Origin: Muribaculaceae bacterium
Lineage (GTDB): Bacteria; Bacteroidota; Bacteroidia; Bacteroidales; Muribaculaceae
Assembly: GCA_022510405.1 (NCBI GenBank)
Contig: JAFLTP010000026.1
Coordinates: 1 to 38,926 of the forward strand
Direction: 5' to 3'
DNA length: 38,926 bases
A program made the position numbers and the translations under genes. Positions 25,529 to 34,850 of this stretch are shown here, one piece after another; within the stretch, counting starts at the first letter, position 1; the number at the start of each line of letters is the position of its first letter. Under the pieces are notes generated by a model. It saw nothing but the letters and a program-made list of their open reading frames with translations, searched no databases and was not told the origin of the DNA.

Positions 25529-27613
25529 ATGAAAAAAACGGGCATCTCAACCCCATTTATCAAGAGGCGTTTAATAGGTTTCGCATTAACTGCAGCTGTT
25601 TTTTTAGCTGCCGCTTCATGTGCTTCTATCGGAAATCCCACAGGTGGACCACGTGACGAAGACCCTCCTGTTTTTGTGAGGGCCAATCCGGCTCCCAACT
25701 CGGTAAATGTCACTCGTAACCGCATAGACATCGATTTCGACGAGATTGTAAATGTAAAGGATGCTTTTACTAATGTGGTGATTTCTCCCCCTTCCAAACA
25801 GGTGCCTCGGGTTTCCTCTTCCGGAAGAAGAGTCACTGTGACCTTTCAAGACACTCTTCTTGAAAACACGACTTATACAATCGACTTCGGAAATTCCATA
25901 GAAGACAATAACGAGAGTAACAAACTTCCAAGCTTCGCATATTCATTTTCCACGGGACCTGAAATCGACACTCTTCAAATATCCGGCATGGTATTGGGAG
26001 CACAAGACCTCGAACCCCAACAAGGAATGCTCGTGGGGGTCTATTCTAATCTATCTGACACCGCTTTCTCCACCCTTCCTTTCGAAAGAATGGCCAAGAC
26101 AGACGACAGAGGCAGGTTCTCAATCTTGGGTCTGGCGCCGGGAGAATACAGAATTTTTGCCCTAAACGACCTTGATAACGACTATCATCGGGCCAATCCC
26201 GAAGAGGCTATGGCTTTCTATGATTTCACGCTCTCTCCCACTACAGAAAGAACCATAACTACCGACACCGTATATAATCTAAGGAATGGAGAGGTCGACA
26301 CCGTGTATTCAAGGGAAAGAACCGTTTTCCTGCCAAACGATATCCTGCTAAGAAGTTTCGAGAGCGACGTAAAGTCGCAATACCTTCAAAAATATGAGAG
26401 ACAGGATTCAACGCGTCTGAATTTTATTTTCAATACCAGAGCGGACTCTATTCCTAAAATTCAAGTTGTCGATTTCGAAGATTTACAAGACTGGTATGTG
26501 GTGGAAAGGTCTGCCAAAAATGATTCTGTGACCTTCTGGATCACTGAACCTTCAATTCTTGGGCTTGACTCCCTGAGAATAGCGGCCACATATCTCCGCA
26601 CCGATTCTACAAAAAATCTTTCCCAGACAACTGATACCTTAAGATTCTTTTATTCCCGCGACCTGAAAAATGCCCTTGCCAATGCTGCCAAAGAGAGGGA
26701 AAAGGAACTGAAAGAAAAAGAAAAGGCTCGTGAGAAAGCCATGGAACAGGCATTGAAGAACGGGGAAGAATTCGTAGACACTTTGGAAGTGGAAGAAGTG
26801 GTGAAACCTACTCCCCTTGGATTCAAAGTGGTTTCCGGATCGTCTCAGGAAATCTATTTGCCGCTTTTTATGGAATTTGACACTCCTTTGACAAGATTGG
26901 ACACAAACGCTTTCCATCTTGAAGTTCAAATAGACACTGTGTGGCAAGAGGTACCGAAGCCTTACCGTACGGTACCTGTGGACAGCATCAATCCGCGCAA
27001 ATTCAAGATTGAGTATCCCTGGGAATTTGAAAGCCAATATCGGCTCACTGTTGATTCTTTGGCCGCAACAGGAATTTATGGGCTGCAGACTGATAAACTT
27101 GAACATTCCTTCAAAACAAAATCGGAAGAGGAATATTCCACAATAATCTTTACAATTTCAAATTTCACCGACACTATCCCAGCGTTCATTGAATTGTTGA
27201 ATACCTCGGATTCACCGGTGAGACGTGAAAAAGTTGTCAATAATCGGGCCGAATTCAAGTATCTGGCTCCGGGAAAATATTATGCACGAATTTTTGAAGA
27301 CCATAACGGCAACGGATTGTTTGACACCGGCAATCTTGATTCTATCCGCCAACCGGATGTGGCTTACTATTATCCCAAACTCGTTAACATTAAAAAGAAT
27401 TGGGACAAAGAAGAAACATGGGATGTGTTCTCTGTGGCCGTGGATATGATGAAACCCTACGCCTTATTGAAAAACAAACCGGAGGCCGACAAAAAGAACC
27501 GCAACCGCAACAAGAACGGCAATCAAGACGAAGAGGAAGAAGATGAAGAATATTTCGACCCAACACGCAATCCTTTCGATCCCAACGACCGCGGCAACGG
27601 CATGAGGTATTAG
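25529..27613 (+). CDS. Big_5 (Ig-like) domain lipoprotein
   Basis: This 694-residue exported lipoprotein has a leader that ends at lipobox AAASC (Cys31), followed by ASIGNPTGGPRDEDPP. A bacterial Ig-like Big_5 domain follows (about 44-135: PPVFVRANPAPNSVNVTRNRIDIDFDE to FSTGPE). A carboxypeptidase-regulatory-like/SdrD-like module is next (about 145-220: TDDRGRFSILGLAPGEYRIFALND), then further beta-rich parts. A charged coiled-coil stretch (about 383-412, rich in K and E) and a second calcium-loop-like segment near FEDHNGNGLFDTG (about 588) come after. The C-terminus is Asn/Lys- then Glu-rich. Such proteins are widespread in Bacteroidota; their role is unknown, probably in the cell envelope. 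The start is supported by the promoter 34 bp upstream. Confidence 0.85.
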   Translation: MKKTGISTPFIKRRLIGFALTAAVFLAAASCASIGNPTGGPRDEDPPVFVRANPAPNSVNVTRNRIDIDFDEIVNVKDAFTNVVISPPSKQVPRVSSSGRRVTVTFQDTLLENTTYTIDFGNSIEDNNESNKLPSFAYSFSTGPEIDTLQISGMVLGAQDLEPQQGMLVGVYSNLSDTAFSTLPFERMAKTDDRGRFSILGLAPGEYRIFALNDLDNDYHRANPEEAMAFYDFTLSPTTERTITTDTVYNLRNGEVDTVYSRERTVFLPNDILLRSFESDVKSQYLQKYERQDSTRLNFIFNTRADSIPKIQVVDFEDLQDWYVVERSAKNDSVTFWITEPSILGLDSLRIAATYLRTDSTKNLSQTTDTLRFFYSRDLKNALANAAKEREKELKEKEKAREKAMEQALKNGEEFVDTLEVEEVVKPTPLGFKVVSGSSQEIYLPLFMEFDTPLTRLDTNAFHLEVQIDTVWQEVPKPYRTVPVDSINPRKFKIEYPWEFESQYRLTVDSLAATGIYGLQTDKLEHSFKTKSEEEYSTIIFTISNFTDTIPAFIELLNTSDSPVRREKVVNNRAEFKYLAPGKYYARIFEDHNGNGLFDTGNLDSIRQPDVAYYYPKLVNIKKNWDKEETWDVFSVAVDMMKPYALLKNKPEADKKNRNRNKNGNQDEEEEDEEYFDPTRNPFDPNDRGNGMRY

Positions 27614-27615
27614 AG

Positions 27616-27643
27616 TTGTGAGTTGTAAGTTGTAAGTTGTGGA
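27616..27643. repeat. Short heptad repeat (4 units)
   Basis: TTGTGAG, TTGTAAG, TTGTAAG and TTGTGGA lie in phase directly after the Big_5 lipoprotein stop codon, between convergent genes. It belongs to the same family as the array at 22157. Confidence 0.75.
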
Positions 27644-27650
27644 GATGATT

Positions 27651-28562
27651 TTACAATTTAAGGCTTCTTCTTCTGAAGAGCGACTTTTCAGCAAGATATT
27701 GATTATAGATTATTCCTCCTATTATCAATGCCAACCCAATATAGGTTGAAAACAAGATCGGTTCTTCCAATACAATGGAGATAAAAAACAACGATAGGAA
27801 AGGCGCCAGATAACACATCTGATTGATTAGGGCCGGATTATTGGTTTCCCTGATGGCTATGCCGAAACAAATGTATGGGATGCCCATCTCAAACGCTCCG
27901 ATATAGATTCCTGCCAACATAGATTCCGGTTCCAAATGCACTATGGGCTCAAAGAAGTTCCCCACAAATAAATATGCCATACCAAATAAAAATGTGAGGA
28001 AAAGAGCCGTGATTTCACTAACTTTATGTTTCAGAGAATCGTTAATCATCCAATATATTCCCCAAAGTCCGGCGCTTACCACTGCGAGGATGATACCCGC
28101 AACAGAAATCGAGCCTGAAATAGCGGATCCTCCCAAAGAAATTAAAACCACTCCCCCTAAACTCACGATCATTCCAAAATATTTTGTTTTTGGTATGGGT
28201 TTTCGTTCCACAAAGGCGATAAGAATAGCCAAGAGTATTGGCCATATATAATTGATAGGCTGGGCTATCTGTGCCGGCAAAAGATCATATGCCTTGAACA
28301 GCATAAGATAATAGGTCACCGGTGCTATAAGTCCCAACACCGCAAAGCGCATCCATAATGTGGGTGTCAACAACCGGAGTTCATGCCATGCTCCGGTCAC
28401 CAGCATCCATATGGTAAAAATTATCAAGGCCGTGGCACATGCTATGAAAAGCATCTCAAAAGTGGTCATGGATTGCAACGCCACTTTGAATGCGGTGGCA
28501 ACCGTAGACCAACTGAGCACTGCTACCGATGCTAAAATCACCGGACGCCCCGTAGATTTCAT
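27651..28562 (-). CDS. EamA/DMT-family membrane transporter
   Basis: This 303-residue, about ten-TM protein of the drug/metabolite transporter superfamily has two EamA repeats. The first covers about residues 8-130 and starts ILASVAVLSWSTVATAFKVAL; it contains LLPAQIAQPINYIWPILLAIL. The second covers about 150-290 and ends GLALIIGGIIYNQYL. Members export amino acids or metabolites (YddG-like); the substrate cannot be read from the sequence. A 12-bp gap to the upstream carbonic anhydrase start-to-stop arrangement suggests one operon with that gene. Confidence 0.9.
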   Translation of the reverse strand: MKSTGRPVILASVAVLSWSTVATAFKVALQSMTTFEMLFIACATALIIFTIWMLVTGAWHELRLLTPTLWMRFAVLGLIAPVTYYLMLFKAYDLLPAQIAQPINYIWPILLAILIAFVERKPIPKTKYFGMIVSLGGVVLISLGGSAISGSISVAGIILAVVSAGLWGIYWMINDSLKHKVSEITALFLTFLFGMAYLFVGNFFEPIVHLEPESMLAGIYIGAFEMGIPYICFGIAIRETNNPALINQMCYLAPFLSLFFISIVLEEPILFSTYIGLALIIGGIIYNQYLAEKSLFRRRSLKL

Positions 28563-28574
28563 AAGAGGTTAGGA

Positions 28575-29114
28575 TCAGATTGGAGAAAGTTTACCTGTAA
28601 CAGAGTCCATTATATAGCCGTAAACTTCAACATCAGCCGGCATTAACGGATGATTTTTTACTAATTCAACCGATTCTTTCACTGCGCTTGAGGTATCTTC
28701 AAAACCGGTAAGCCATTTGTCCAAATCGATGCCGCATCGTTTTATCAGGGAAATGGTGTCTGAAGAAATCCCTCTTTTCTCCATAAGATGTAACATCTCT
28801 TCAGAATTCATACCTTGCACCCCACACTCGGTGTGACCGATTATCATTATCTGATTCACTCCAAGTTCATAAATTCCCACTAACAATGATCTTAATGTTG
28901 AATCCCAAGGATCAGTTATGACTCCACCTGCATTCTTTATCATTTTTACATCTCCGTTCTTGATTCCCAAAGCCTTGGGCAATAATTCCACAAGACGGGT
29001 GTCCATACAGGTGACAATGGCTATCTTTTTATCGGGATATTTTGTGGTGATGTAAGGTTTATAGCCTTCTTTGGCTACAAATTCTTCATTAAATTTAAGA
29101 AGTTCGTTTATCAT
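28575..29114 (-). CDS. Beta-class carbonic anhydrase
   Basis: This zinc enzyme interconverts CO2 and bicarbonate in the cytoplasm. It has 179 residues from the chosen start MINELLKFN. Zinc ligands and the catalytic dyad are visible: C36-x-D38-x-R40 in TCMDTRL, and H94-x-x-C97 in GHTECGVQG; the NAGG segment between them is conserved. The short length and the SLLVGIYELGVNQIMIIGHTECG block fit the compact beta-CA group. A longer start at 29132 (MNLIIAM) is possible but would lie only about 5 nt after the predicted transcription start, so 29114 is preferred. The EamA gene follows in the same orientation. Confidence 0.93.
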   Translation of the reverse strand: MINELLKFNEEFVAKEGYKPYITTKYPDKKIAIVTCMDTRLVELLPKALGIKNGDVKMIKNAGGVITDPWDSTLRSLLVGIYELGVNQIMIIGHTECGVQGMNSEEMLHLMEKRGISSDTISLIKRCGIDLDKWLTGFEDTSSAVKESVELVKNHPLMPADVEVYGYIMDSVTGKLSPI

Positions 29115-29142
29115 GGCGATTATCAGGTTCAATTATTGTTTG

Positions 29143-29173
29143 CAAATTTAGCAATAAAATTGATTTAGGAAAA
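29143..29173 (-). promoter_or_regulatory. Predicted carbonic anhydrase promoter
   Basis: The minus strand shows TAAATTTG followed by C (29150-29143), a perfect -7 element, with TTTT (29173-29170) 19 bp upstream in place of a TTTG. Its position favours the 29114 start codon over 29132. Confidence 0.6.
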
Positions 29174-29180
29174 TTGCAAC

Positions 29181-29209
29181 TTGGTTGCGAATGGAGATTT
29201 ATAATTTTG
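29181..29209 (+). promoter_or_regulatory. Predicted promoter of the RND efflux operon
   Basis: TAATTTTG (29202-29209) is a perfect -7 element with TTG (29181-29183) 18 bp upstream. It is divergent from the carbonic anhydrase promoter; the two -7 elements are about 50 bp apart. The adaptor ATG follows about 23 bp downstream. Confidence 0.55.
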
Positions 29210-29231
29210 TTTGTGAAAAAGATCCCACTCA

Positions 29232-30347
29232 ATGCGAACATCTATTGTTTTTTATAGTTGCCTGTTATTCTTTTCAGGATCTTGTGTTTCTAACAATGAG
29301 GCCGATCATGAAGAACATGAAGAACATCATGATCATGCCGGAGTGACATTCGAACCCGATAAAGCGAAAGAATTTGGAGTGGAGTTTGAAATAATTGCAC
29401 CAGGAACCTTCCATGACGTTATTAAAACCTCCGGCACCATTCAGCCATCAAGTTCAGACATTCAAACCATCACGGCCAAGAAAAGCGGTATCGTAACTTT
29501 GAATTCCGGTATCAGTGAAGGCGCATACGTTACATCGGGGCAAAATATTGGAAGGATTTCTGCTGAAGGTATTCAAGGTGGTGACGTAAATCAAGCTGCC
29601 CAAGCTAATTTAAATGCTGCAAAAGCTGAATATGAAAGGCTTAAACCTTTACATGAAGAGGGACTTGTGACCACTTCCGCTTTCCGGGAAGCAGAGCGTG
29701 CCTATAAGGAAGCCCAGGCTCTGGCAGGGAAAATAAATTCAACAGGTGCTTCTGCGTTTTCTTCAAATGTCACCGGCAACATCCAAAATCTTTATGTAAA
29801 AACGGGGGAATATGTGGAGGTAGGTAGTCCTATCGCCACTATCGTAAAAAACAGTAATCTGATCCTCAAGGCCGATCTGCCGGCAAGAGAATCAAAACAT
29901 ATAGGGGAACTGGAATCGGCAAATTTCATTCCTGAAGGCGGTGAAGGTTTGGTTAAACTTTCCGAACTCAATGGTAAAAAGGTAACAGGAAACGTCACTA
30001 CCGCCACCAACGGTTATATTCCTGTTTATTTTTCTTTCACCGGCAATCCTGTTTCCTATCCCGGGGGGTATGTGGAGGTATACTTGATTTGTGGAGAAAG
30101 AAAGGGGGTGATTTCTGTACCAAGGGAAGCGCTGGTGGAAATTCAAGGCAATAAATATGTCTATGTAGCGGAAGATGACCATGATTATGAAAAAAGGCTT
30201 GTGAAAACCGGTGCCTCCGATGGGGAAAGAATAGAAATTACGGAAGGTTTGAACGAAGGAGACAAGATTGTGGCCAAAGGAGCATCCATAATAAGAATGG
30301 CTGAGGTGTCTTCTATTGCTCCTCCGGCTCATACGCATAATCATTGA
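29232..30347 (+). CDS. Heavy-metal RND efflux periplasmic adaptor (CusB/CzcB-like lipoprotein)
   Basis: This 371-residue membrane-fusion protein connects the inner-membrane RND pump to the TolC-type channel. Its lipobox FSGSC (Cys18) indicates an inner-membrane lipoprotein. Directly after it is a His/Glu-rich stretch, HEEHEEHHDHAG (about 27-38), and the C-terminus ends HTHNH, both plausible metal-binding tails. In between are a barrel-sandwich lipoyl half (TAKKSGIVTLNSGISEGAYV), an alpha-hairpin (about 118-155: NLNAAKAEYERLKPLHEEGL), the second lipoyl half (VTGNIQNLYVKTGEYVEVGSPI) and beta-barrel domains to about 350. It is the first gene of the efflux set. Metal substrates are inferred from the pump class and His content. 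Confidence 0.92.
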   Translation: MRTSIVFYSCLLFFSGSCVSNNEADHEEHEEHHDHAGVTFEPDKAKEFGVEFEIIAPGTFHDVIKTSGTIQPSSSDIQTITAKKSGIVTLNSGISEGAYVTSGQNIGRISAEGIQGGDVNQAAQANLNAAKAEYERLKPLHEEGLVTTSAFREAERAYKEAQALAGKINSTGASAFSSNVTGNIQNLYVKTGEYVEVGSPIATIVKNSNLILKADLPARESKHIGELESANFIPEGGEGLVKLSELNGKKVTGNVTTATNGYIPVYFSFTGNPVSYPGGYVEVYLICGERKGVISVPREALVEIQGNKYVYVAEDDHDYEKRLVKTGASDGERIEITEGLNEGDKIVAKGASIIRMAEVSSIAPPAHTHNH

Positions 30348-30380
30348 TAAAGTTTAAAGTGTAAAGAGTAAAGTTTAAAG
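30346..30380. repeat. Short heptad repeat (5 units)
   Basis: GATAAAG, TTTAAAG, TGTAAAG, AGTAAAG and TTTAAAG are in phase and overlap the adaptor stop codon. They match the TTTAAAG heptads at 2869-2966. The remaining ~68 bp to the RND gene shows no promoter or terminator. Confidence 0.75.
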
Positions 30381-30448
30381 AAGATTACTAACTAAGCACA
30401 TCTATATAGTAACCAATAACTACTGACTAATCACTGCTTCCTAACCTT

Positions 30449-33400
30449 ATGTTGGATAGAATTATCAGATTTTCGCTCGACAACCGATTTTTGGTACTCT
30501 TCCTGAGTTTCCTGATATTGGCTGCCGGTATGATATCTCTATTTAAAACCGAAGTGGATATATTCCCGGACTTGAATGCGCCCACTGTGGTTGTAATGAC
30601 GGAGGCAGGGGGTATGGCGCCCGAAGAAGTCGAACAGTTGGTTACTTTTCCTGTAGAAACCGCTCTCAACGGAATTTCGGGAGTCAGAAGAGTCAGAAGC
30701 AGTTCCTCCACCGGCTTTTCTGTTGTTTGGGTAGAATTTGATTGGAACACAAGTATCAAAGACGCAAGGCAATTGGTTTCTGAAAGACTCCCAGCTATCA
30801 GTTCCGAGCTGCCTATCGAAGCGGGGACCCCGACCATGGGACCCTCATCTTCAATTTTAGGTGAAATCCTCATTGTGGGGCTTACATCCGATTCGGTTTC
30901 TCAAGGTGAACTTCGCTCCATTGCCGACAGGGTTATTCGTCCTCGTCTTCTGGCGGTAGGAGGCGTTTCCTCTGTAGCTGTGATAGGAGGAGAAGTGGAG
31001 GAATATGCCATAAATTTGATTCCAGGCAAGATGAAGTTTATGGGGGTCACTTTAAATGATGTGGAGGAATCTCTGGCCGGGTTCAATTCCAACGCTTCAG
31101 GGGGTGTTGTTTATGATTATGACAATGAATACCTCATCAAGGCAAGACTGTCGACTTCAGATTTGGATGAATTGGGAAAGTCCCCGGTAATCGGTGGATC
31201 AGGCAATTTGGTAACTCTGGCTGATATAGCTGACATAAAATTAGGAGCTAAAACTCCGGAAATCGGGAAGGCTTCTCTGGATACGGAATCGGCTGTGCTT
31301 ATCACGGTGACAAAACAACCCGGAGTAGGTTCCATTTCCCTAACCCAAAAACTGATTGCAGAACTAGAGGCCATAAAACCTTCTTTACCTTATGGAGTAA
31401 ACATAAATACGGATATTTTCCGTCAGGACTCTTTCATTGGCAATTCTGTATCCAATCTTCAGGTGTCTCTTTTTGAGGGTGCACTTTTCGTAATAATAGT
31501 GCTCTTTGTATTCCTGATGAATATACGCACCACTGTCATTTCGGCTATCGCCATTCCTATGTCTGTCATAATTACCTTGTTGACGATAGACGCTTTGGGT
31601 TTCTCGGTGAATACTATGACTCTTGGCGGTATCGCCATCGCCATTGGTTCATTGGTGGATGATGCGATAGTGGACGTCGAAAATGTCTACCGTCACCTTC
31701 GAAGGAATCGGAATTTGTCTCCTGAATTAAGAAAAGATCCCTCGGATGTTGTTTTCCAAGCCTCCCGAGAGGTGAGAATGCCGATTCTTAATTCTTCTTT
31801 GATTATCATAGCAAGTTTCCTCCCTCTGTTTTTCTTGAACGGCATGGAAGGCAGGCTCCTCATACCTCTCGGTATTTCCTTCATAATAGCTTTGTTGGCC
31901 TCTACCATTGTTGCCTTGACATTGACTCCGGTGCTCTGTGTTTTCCTTTTGGGAAATCGGAAAAATGAGAAAAATTTGGAGAAAGAACCCTGGTTAACAA
32001 AAAAATTGGGAATCATTTATCGGGCCTTGTTGCAAAAAGTATTGGTTAAGCCATCCCCTGTATTTATCGTGACAGGTTGTTTTTTGATTTTTGCAGGAGT
32101 GGTATTCCCATTTTTGGGCAGAAGCTTCTTGCCGTCATTCAATGAAGGCTCCTTCACTGTTAATGTCAGCGCGTTGCCGGGTATATCTCTTGAACTAAGC
32201 GACAGTATCGGTCGTATGGCTGAACGCATGATTCGGGAAGTGCCGGAAGTCAAACTGACTGCAAGGAAAACAGGACGTGCCGAGCTCGATGAGCATTCTT
32301 TAGGTTCCAATGTATCGGAAATAGAGGTGCCTTATTCTTTGAATTTCGGTCGGACTCGTGAAGAGGTGGCTGCCGATATTAGAAAACGGTTACAATCCAT
32401 ACCCGGAGTGAATATTGAAATCGGGCAACCCATCAGCCACCGTATCGATGCTATGCTGTCGGGCAGTGAGGCTCAGATTGCCGTGAAAATATTTGGCGAA
32501 GACTTGGATCAACTTTTTTCTTTGGGCAAAAATGTGGCTTCGGCTATGGGCGAGGTTAATGGAATCGTGGATATAAACGTGGAGCAACAGATTCCTCGAC
32601 CGGAAATTGAAATAAAGCCTAAACGGGAATTATTGGCGAAATATGGAATCTCGCTGCCTGAATTCAGCCGTTTTGTAGACATAGCTCTTATGGGCATTCC
32701 GGTGTCAAGGGTGTATGCAGGTGGCGCTCCCTATGATATTACATTGAAAGTGTCACCCGAGTCCCGTTCTACTTTAGAATCTCTCCTTGATCTTACAATT
32801 GACTCAAAGCAAGGGGCCATCCCTCTTTCTTCTATAGCTGAAATAGTTTCCACCTCGGGACCAAGTACGGTGAACCGAGAAAACGTGTCAAGAAGATTGG
32901 TGGTCTCCGCAAATGTGACCGGACGGGATTTAAGAGGAGCCGTCAACGAGATAAGGGAAAACATAGATAAAGATGTAAAACTTCCGAAAGGTTATTTCAT
33001 AACATATGGCGGCCAATTCGAAAGTGAGGAAAGTGCGTCAAGGACTCTTCTTTTGACTTCTTTAGGGGCCATACTGCTTATCTTTTTCCTTCTTTACGCC
33101 GAATTCAAAGATGTGAAAGAATCCTTGGTGATTCTTCTCAATATGCCATTGGCAATCATCGGTGGGGTTCTTATTTTGTGGATCACCCGAAGCGACCTGA
33201 ATATCCCGGCGATTATCGGTTTCATTTCGCTCCTCGGCATCTCTACAAGAAACGGCATGTTGCTTATTTCCCATTACAACCAACTGCTGCATGAAGGCAC
33301 TCCTTTGGAAGCAAGGGTGTTGAACGGATCTGTAGACCGTCTTAATCCAATACTTATGACCGGGCTTTCGTCCGCACTCGCGTTGATTCCATTGGCTCTC

Positions 33401-33592
33401 AGGTATGACAGCCCCGGAAATGAAATCCAAGCTCCAATGGCTATTGTGATTCTTGGAGGTCTCATATCCTGCACCATTCTAAATATATTTATAGTGCCGG
33501 CTATCTATTTTTTATTGGGGAAAAATGGAAAACTAAGAGATGAGTGTGGTTGCAAGGAATGTAAGTCAAAATTTATATCACTAAAAAAATAA
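30449..33592 (+). CDS. CusA/CzcA-type heavy-metal RND efflux pump
   Basis: This 1047-residue, about twelve-TM inner-membrane pump exports cations by proton antiport. It starts MLDRIIRFSLDNRFLVL, and TM1 is followed by the usual porter domains (KTEVDIFPDLNAPTVVVMTEAGGMAPEEVEQLVTFP is visible in shorter blocks from about 31). TM4 carries the proton-relay motif SLVDDAIVDVENVYRH (about 400-416), aligning with the essential acidic residues of CzcA. The second half starts near residue 530, and the last TM ends near 1025. An unusual C-terminal tail, ECGCKECKSK, has three cysteines and may bind metal. The metal cannot be assigned. It is the second gene of the set, between the adaptor and the TolC-like channel. 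Confidence 0.95.
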   Translation: MLDRIIRFSLDNRFLVLFLSFLILAAGMISLFKTEVDIFPDLNAPTVVVMTEAGGMAPEEVEQLVTFPVETALNGISGVRRVRSSSSTGFSVVWVEFDWNTSIKDARQLVSERLPAISSELPIEAGTPTMGPSSSILGEILIVGLTSDSVSQGELRSIADRVIRPRLLAVGGVSSVAVIGGEVEEYAINLIPGKMKFMGVTLNDVEESLAGFNSNASGGVVYDYDNEYLIKARLSTSDLDELGKSPVIGGSGNLVTLADIADIKLGAKTPEIGKASLDTESAVLITVTKQPGVGSISLTQKLIAELEAIKPSLPYGVNINTDIFRQDSFIGNSVSNLQVSLFEGALFVIIVLFVFLMNIRTTVISAIAIPMSVIITLLTIDALGFSVNTMTLGGIAIAIGSLVDDAIVDVENVYRHLRRNRNLSPELRKDPSDVVFQASREVRMPILNSSLIIIASFLPLFFLNGMEGRLLIPLGISFIIALLASTIVALTLTPVLCVFLLGNRKNEKNLEKEPWLTKKLGIIYRALLQKVLVKPSPVFIVTGCFLIFAGVVFPFLGRSFLPSFNEGSFTVNVSALPGISLELSDSIGRMAERMIREVPEVKLTARKTGRAELDEHSLGSNVSEIEVPYSLNFGRTREEVAADIRKRLQSIPGVNIEIGQPISHRIDAMLSGSEAQIAVKIFGEDLDQLFSLGKNVASAMGEVNGIVDINVEQQIPRPEIEIKPKRELLAKYGISLPEFSRFVDIALMGIPVSRVYAGGAPYDITLKVSPESRSTLESLLDLTIDSKQGAIPLSSIAEIVSTSGPSTVNRENVSRRLVVSANVTGRDLRGAVNEIRENIDKDVKLPKGYFITYGGQFESEESASRTLLLTSLGAILLIFFLLYAEFKDVKESLVILLNMPLAIIGGVLILWITRSDLNIPAIIGFISLLGISTRNGMLLISHYNQLLHEGTPLEARVLNGSVDRLNPILMTGLSSALALIPLALRYDSPGNEIQAPMAIVILGGLISCTILNIFIVPAIYFLLGKNGKLRDECGCKECKSKFISLKK

Positions 33593-33602
33593 CTTATATT
33601 TT

Positions 33603-33649
33603 ATTGTAAAAGTCGAAATTATCAGTAATTTTGTCATAACAATTACTGA
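33603..33649 (+). promoter_or_regulatory. TolC-gene promoter with 9-bp inverted repeat (candidate operator)
   Basis: A -33-like ATTG (33603-33606) and a perfect -7 TAATTTTG (33626-33633) are 19 bp apart. TCAGTAATT (33622-33630) and AATTACTGA (33641-33649) are perfect inverted copies with a 10-bp spacer, centred just after the -7 element near the expected start site. That is a classic repressor position. No regulator gene is visible nearby. Confidence 0.6.
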
Positions 33650-33664
33650 AATCGCTTTAAATTT

Positions 33665-34849
33665 ATGATATCGCGTGTCTTGTATTCCACTATATTGTTG
33701 GTATTTTGTTTCAATGGATTAGTTGCAAAAGCCCTCACTTTGGATGAAACTGCTTTTGAAATTCTTACTAAAAGTCCTCAATACAAATCCCAGGACTATG
33801 CATTGACAAGCACTATAAACACCTTAAAGACGGAATCCAATCTTCCGGATCCGGAGGCAAGTGGAGAATATCTTGTCATGCCACAGGATGTGGATAATCG
33901 TTGGACTGCCCAACTGGAATGGGGTGTGGAATGGCCCGGAGTTTATGGCGCCAGAGGTAAAGCTGCGAAAGCCAAAATGAGCGTTGCCGAGAAACAGCTG
34001 GCTGCCGAGCGTGCCGAAAAATTGGCTGAAATAAAAGATTTATTGTTAGACTATATCAGGTCTTATCAAAAGTTGCTACTTCTTGAGGAACTTTCACAAA
34101 ATAACGACACTATCTATCGTCTTGCCCAAGAGGCTGCAAGGGGTGGGGAAATGACTGTGCTCGACCTGAATAAGGTGAGATTGGAATATGCAAATATCAG
34201 GGTTGCCAAAGCCACTCTCTTGGATGAGCAAGCCGATGTTATTGCAAATATCTCTCAAATCTATGGCAAGGATTGTGTAGATCTTCTCTTTACGATGGAT
34301 AAAACGTTTCCCGACATTTATCTGCCGTCGGAAGAAGAGATAGCTCGCATCAAGGAAAACGCTCCTGCGGTTCAGGCTGCTCTCTCAGAAATTAAAACCG
34401 CGGAGATGGGAAAGAAAGTGGCAAAAATGGAAGCATTGCCAAACTTATCATTGGGATATAAGCATTCTTTTGAGGATGGTATGCATTTCAATGGAGCTGT
34501 GTTTGGAGTCTCTATTCCCATCTTTTCATCAAGAGGGAAACAAAAGGCCGCAAAAGCTGAAATTCTGGATGCTGAAGTAAAGGCCGAAGCCACCGCTCTC
34601 GAAATTGAAACCGAAGCCATGGCAACCTTGAAACGCCTCGAACTTGTCTTGCAACAGATAAATGAGATCGCTCCTATAATCGAAAATGCCGATTATAACT
34701 CCACCCTGCTCAAAGCCTATAAGAATGGGGTGTTAACCCTGATTGAATATATTTCCGACCGTAATTATTTCACCACGGCGGCTATTGAATTGGTGTCATT
34801 GCGTCATAACGCTGCCAAAGCTCTCGCTTTCCTGCAACGTTATCTCTAA
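33665..34849 (+). CDS. TolC-family outer-membrane efflux protein (CzcC/CusC-like)
   Basis: This 394-residue outer-membrane channel component completes the tripartite metal efflux complex. A signal peptide (about 1-22, ending VAKA) is followed by two OEP repeats of long alpha-helices: about 30-210 (WTAQLEWGVEWPGVYGARGKAAKAKMSVAEKQLAAERAEK) as shorter recognisable blocks, and about 220-394 (NLSLGYKHSFEDGMHFNGAVFGVSIPIFSSRGK region). The WGVEWPGVYG segment with a beta-strand pattern is typical of the CzcC group. It lies 72 bp after the pump gene, with its own promoter, and converges on lysA with a 1-bp gap (34850). Confidence 0.92.
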   Translation: MISRVLYSTILLVFCFNGLVAKALTLDETAFEILTKSPQYKSQDYALTSTINTLKTESNLPDPEASGEYLVMPQDVDNRWTAQLEWGVEWPGVYGARGKAAKAKMSVAEKQLAAERAEKLAEIKDLLLDYIRSYQKLLLLEELSQNNDTIYRLAQEAARGGEMTVLDLNKVRLEYANIRVAKATLLDEQADVIANISQIYGKDCVDLLFTMDKTFPDIYLPSEEEIARIKENAPAVQAALSEIKTAEMGKKVAKMEALPNLSLGYKHSFEDGMHFNGAVFGVSIPIFSSRGKQKAAKAEILDAEVKAEATALEIETEAMATLKRLELVLQQINEIAPIIENADYNSTLLKAYKNGVLTLIEYISDRNYFTTAAIELVSLRHNAAKALAFLQRYL

Positions 34850-34850
34850 C

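Noticed and set aside
33665..34849. Frameshift or truncation in the TolC-like gene because it is shorter than E. coli TolC
   Set aside because: CzcC/CusC-like proteins of about 400 residues are normal, and both OEP repeats are present in one frame.
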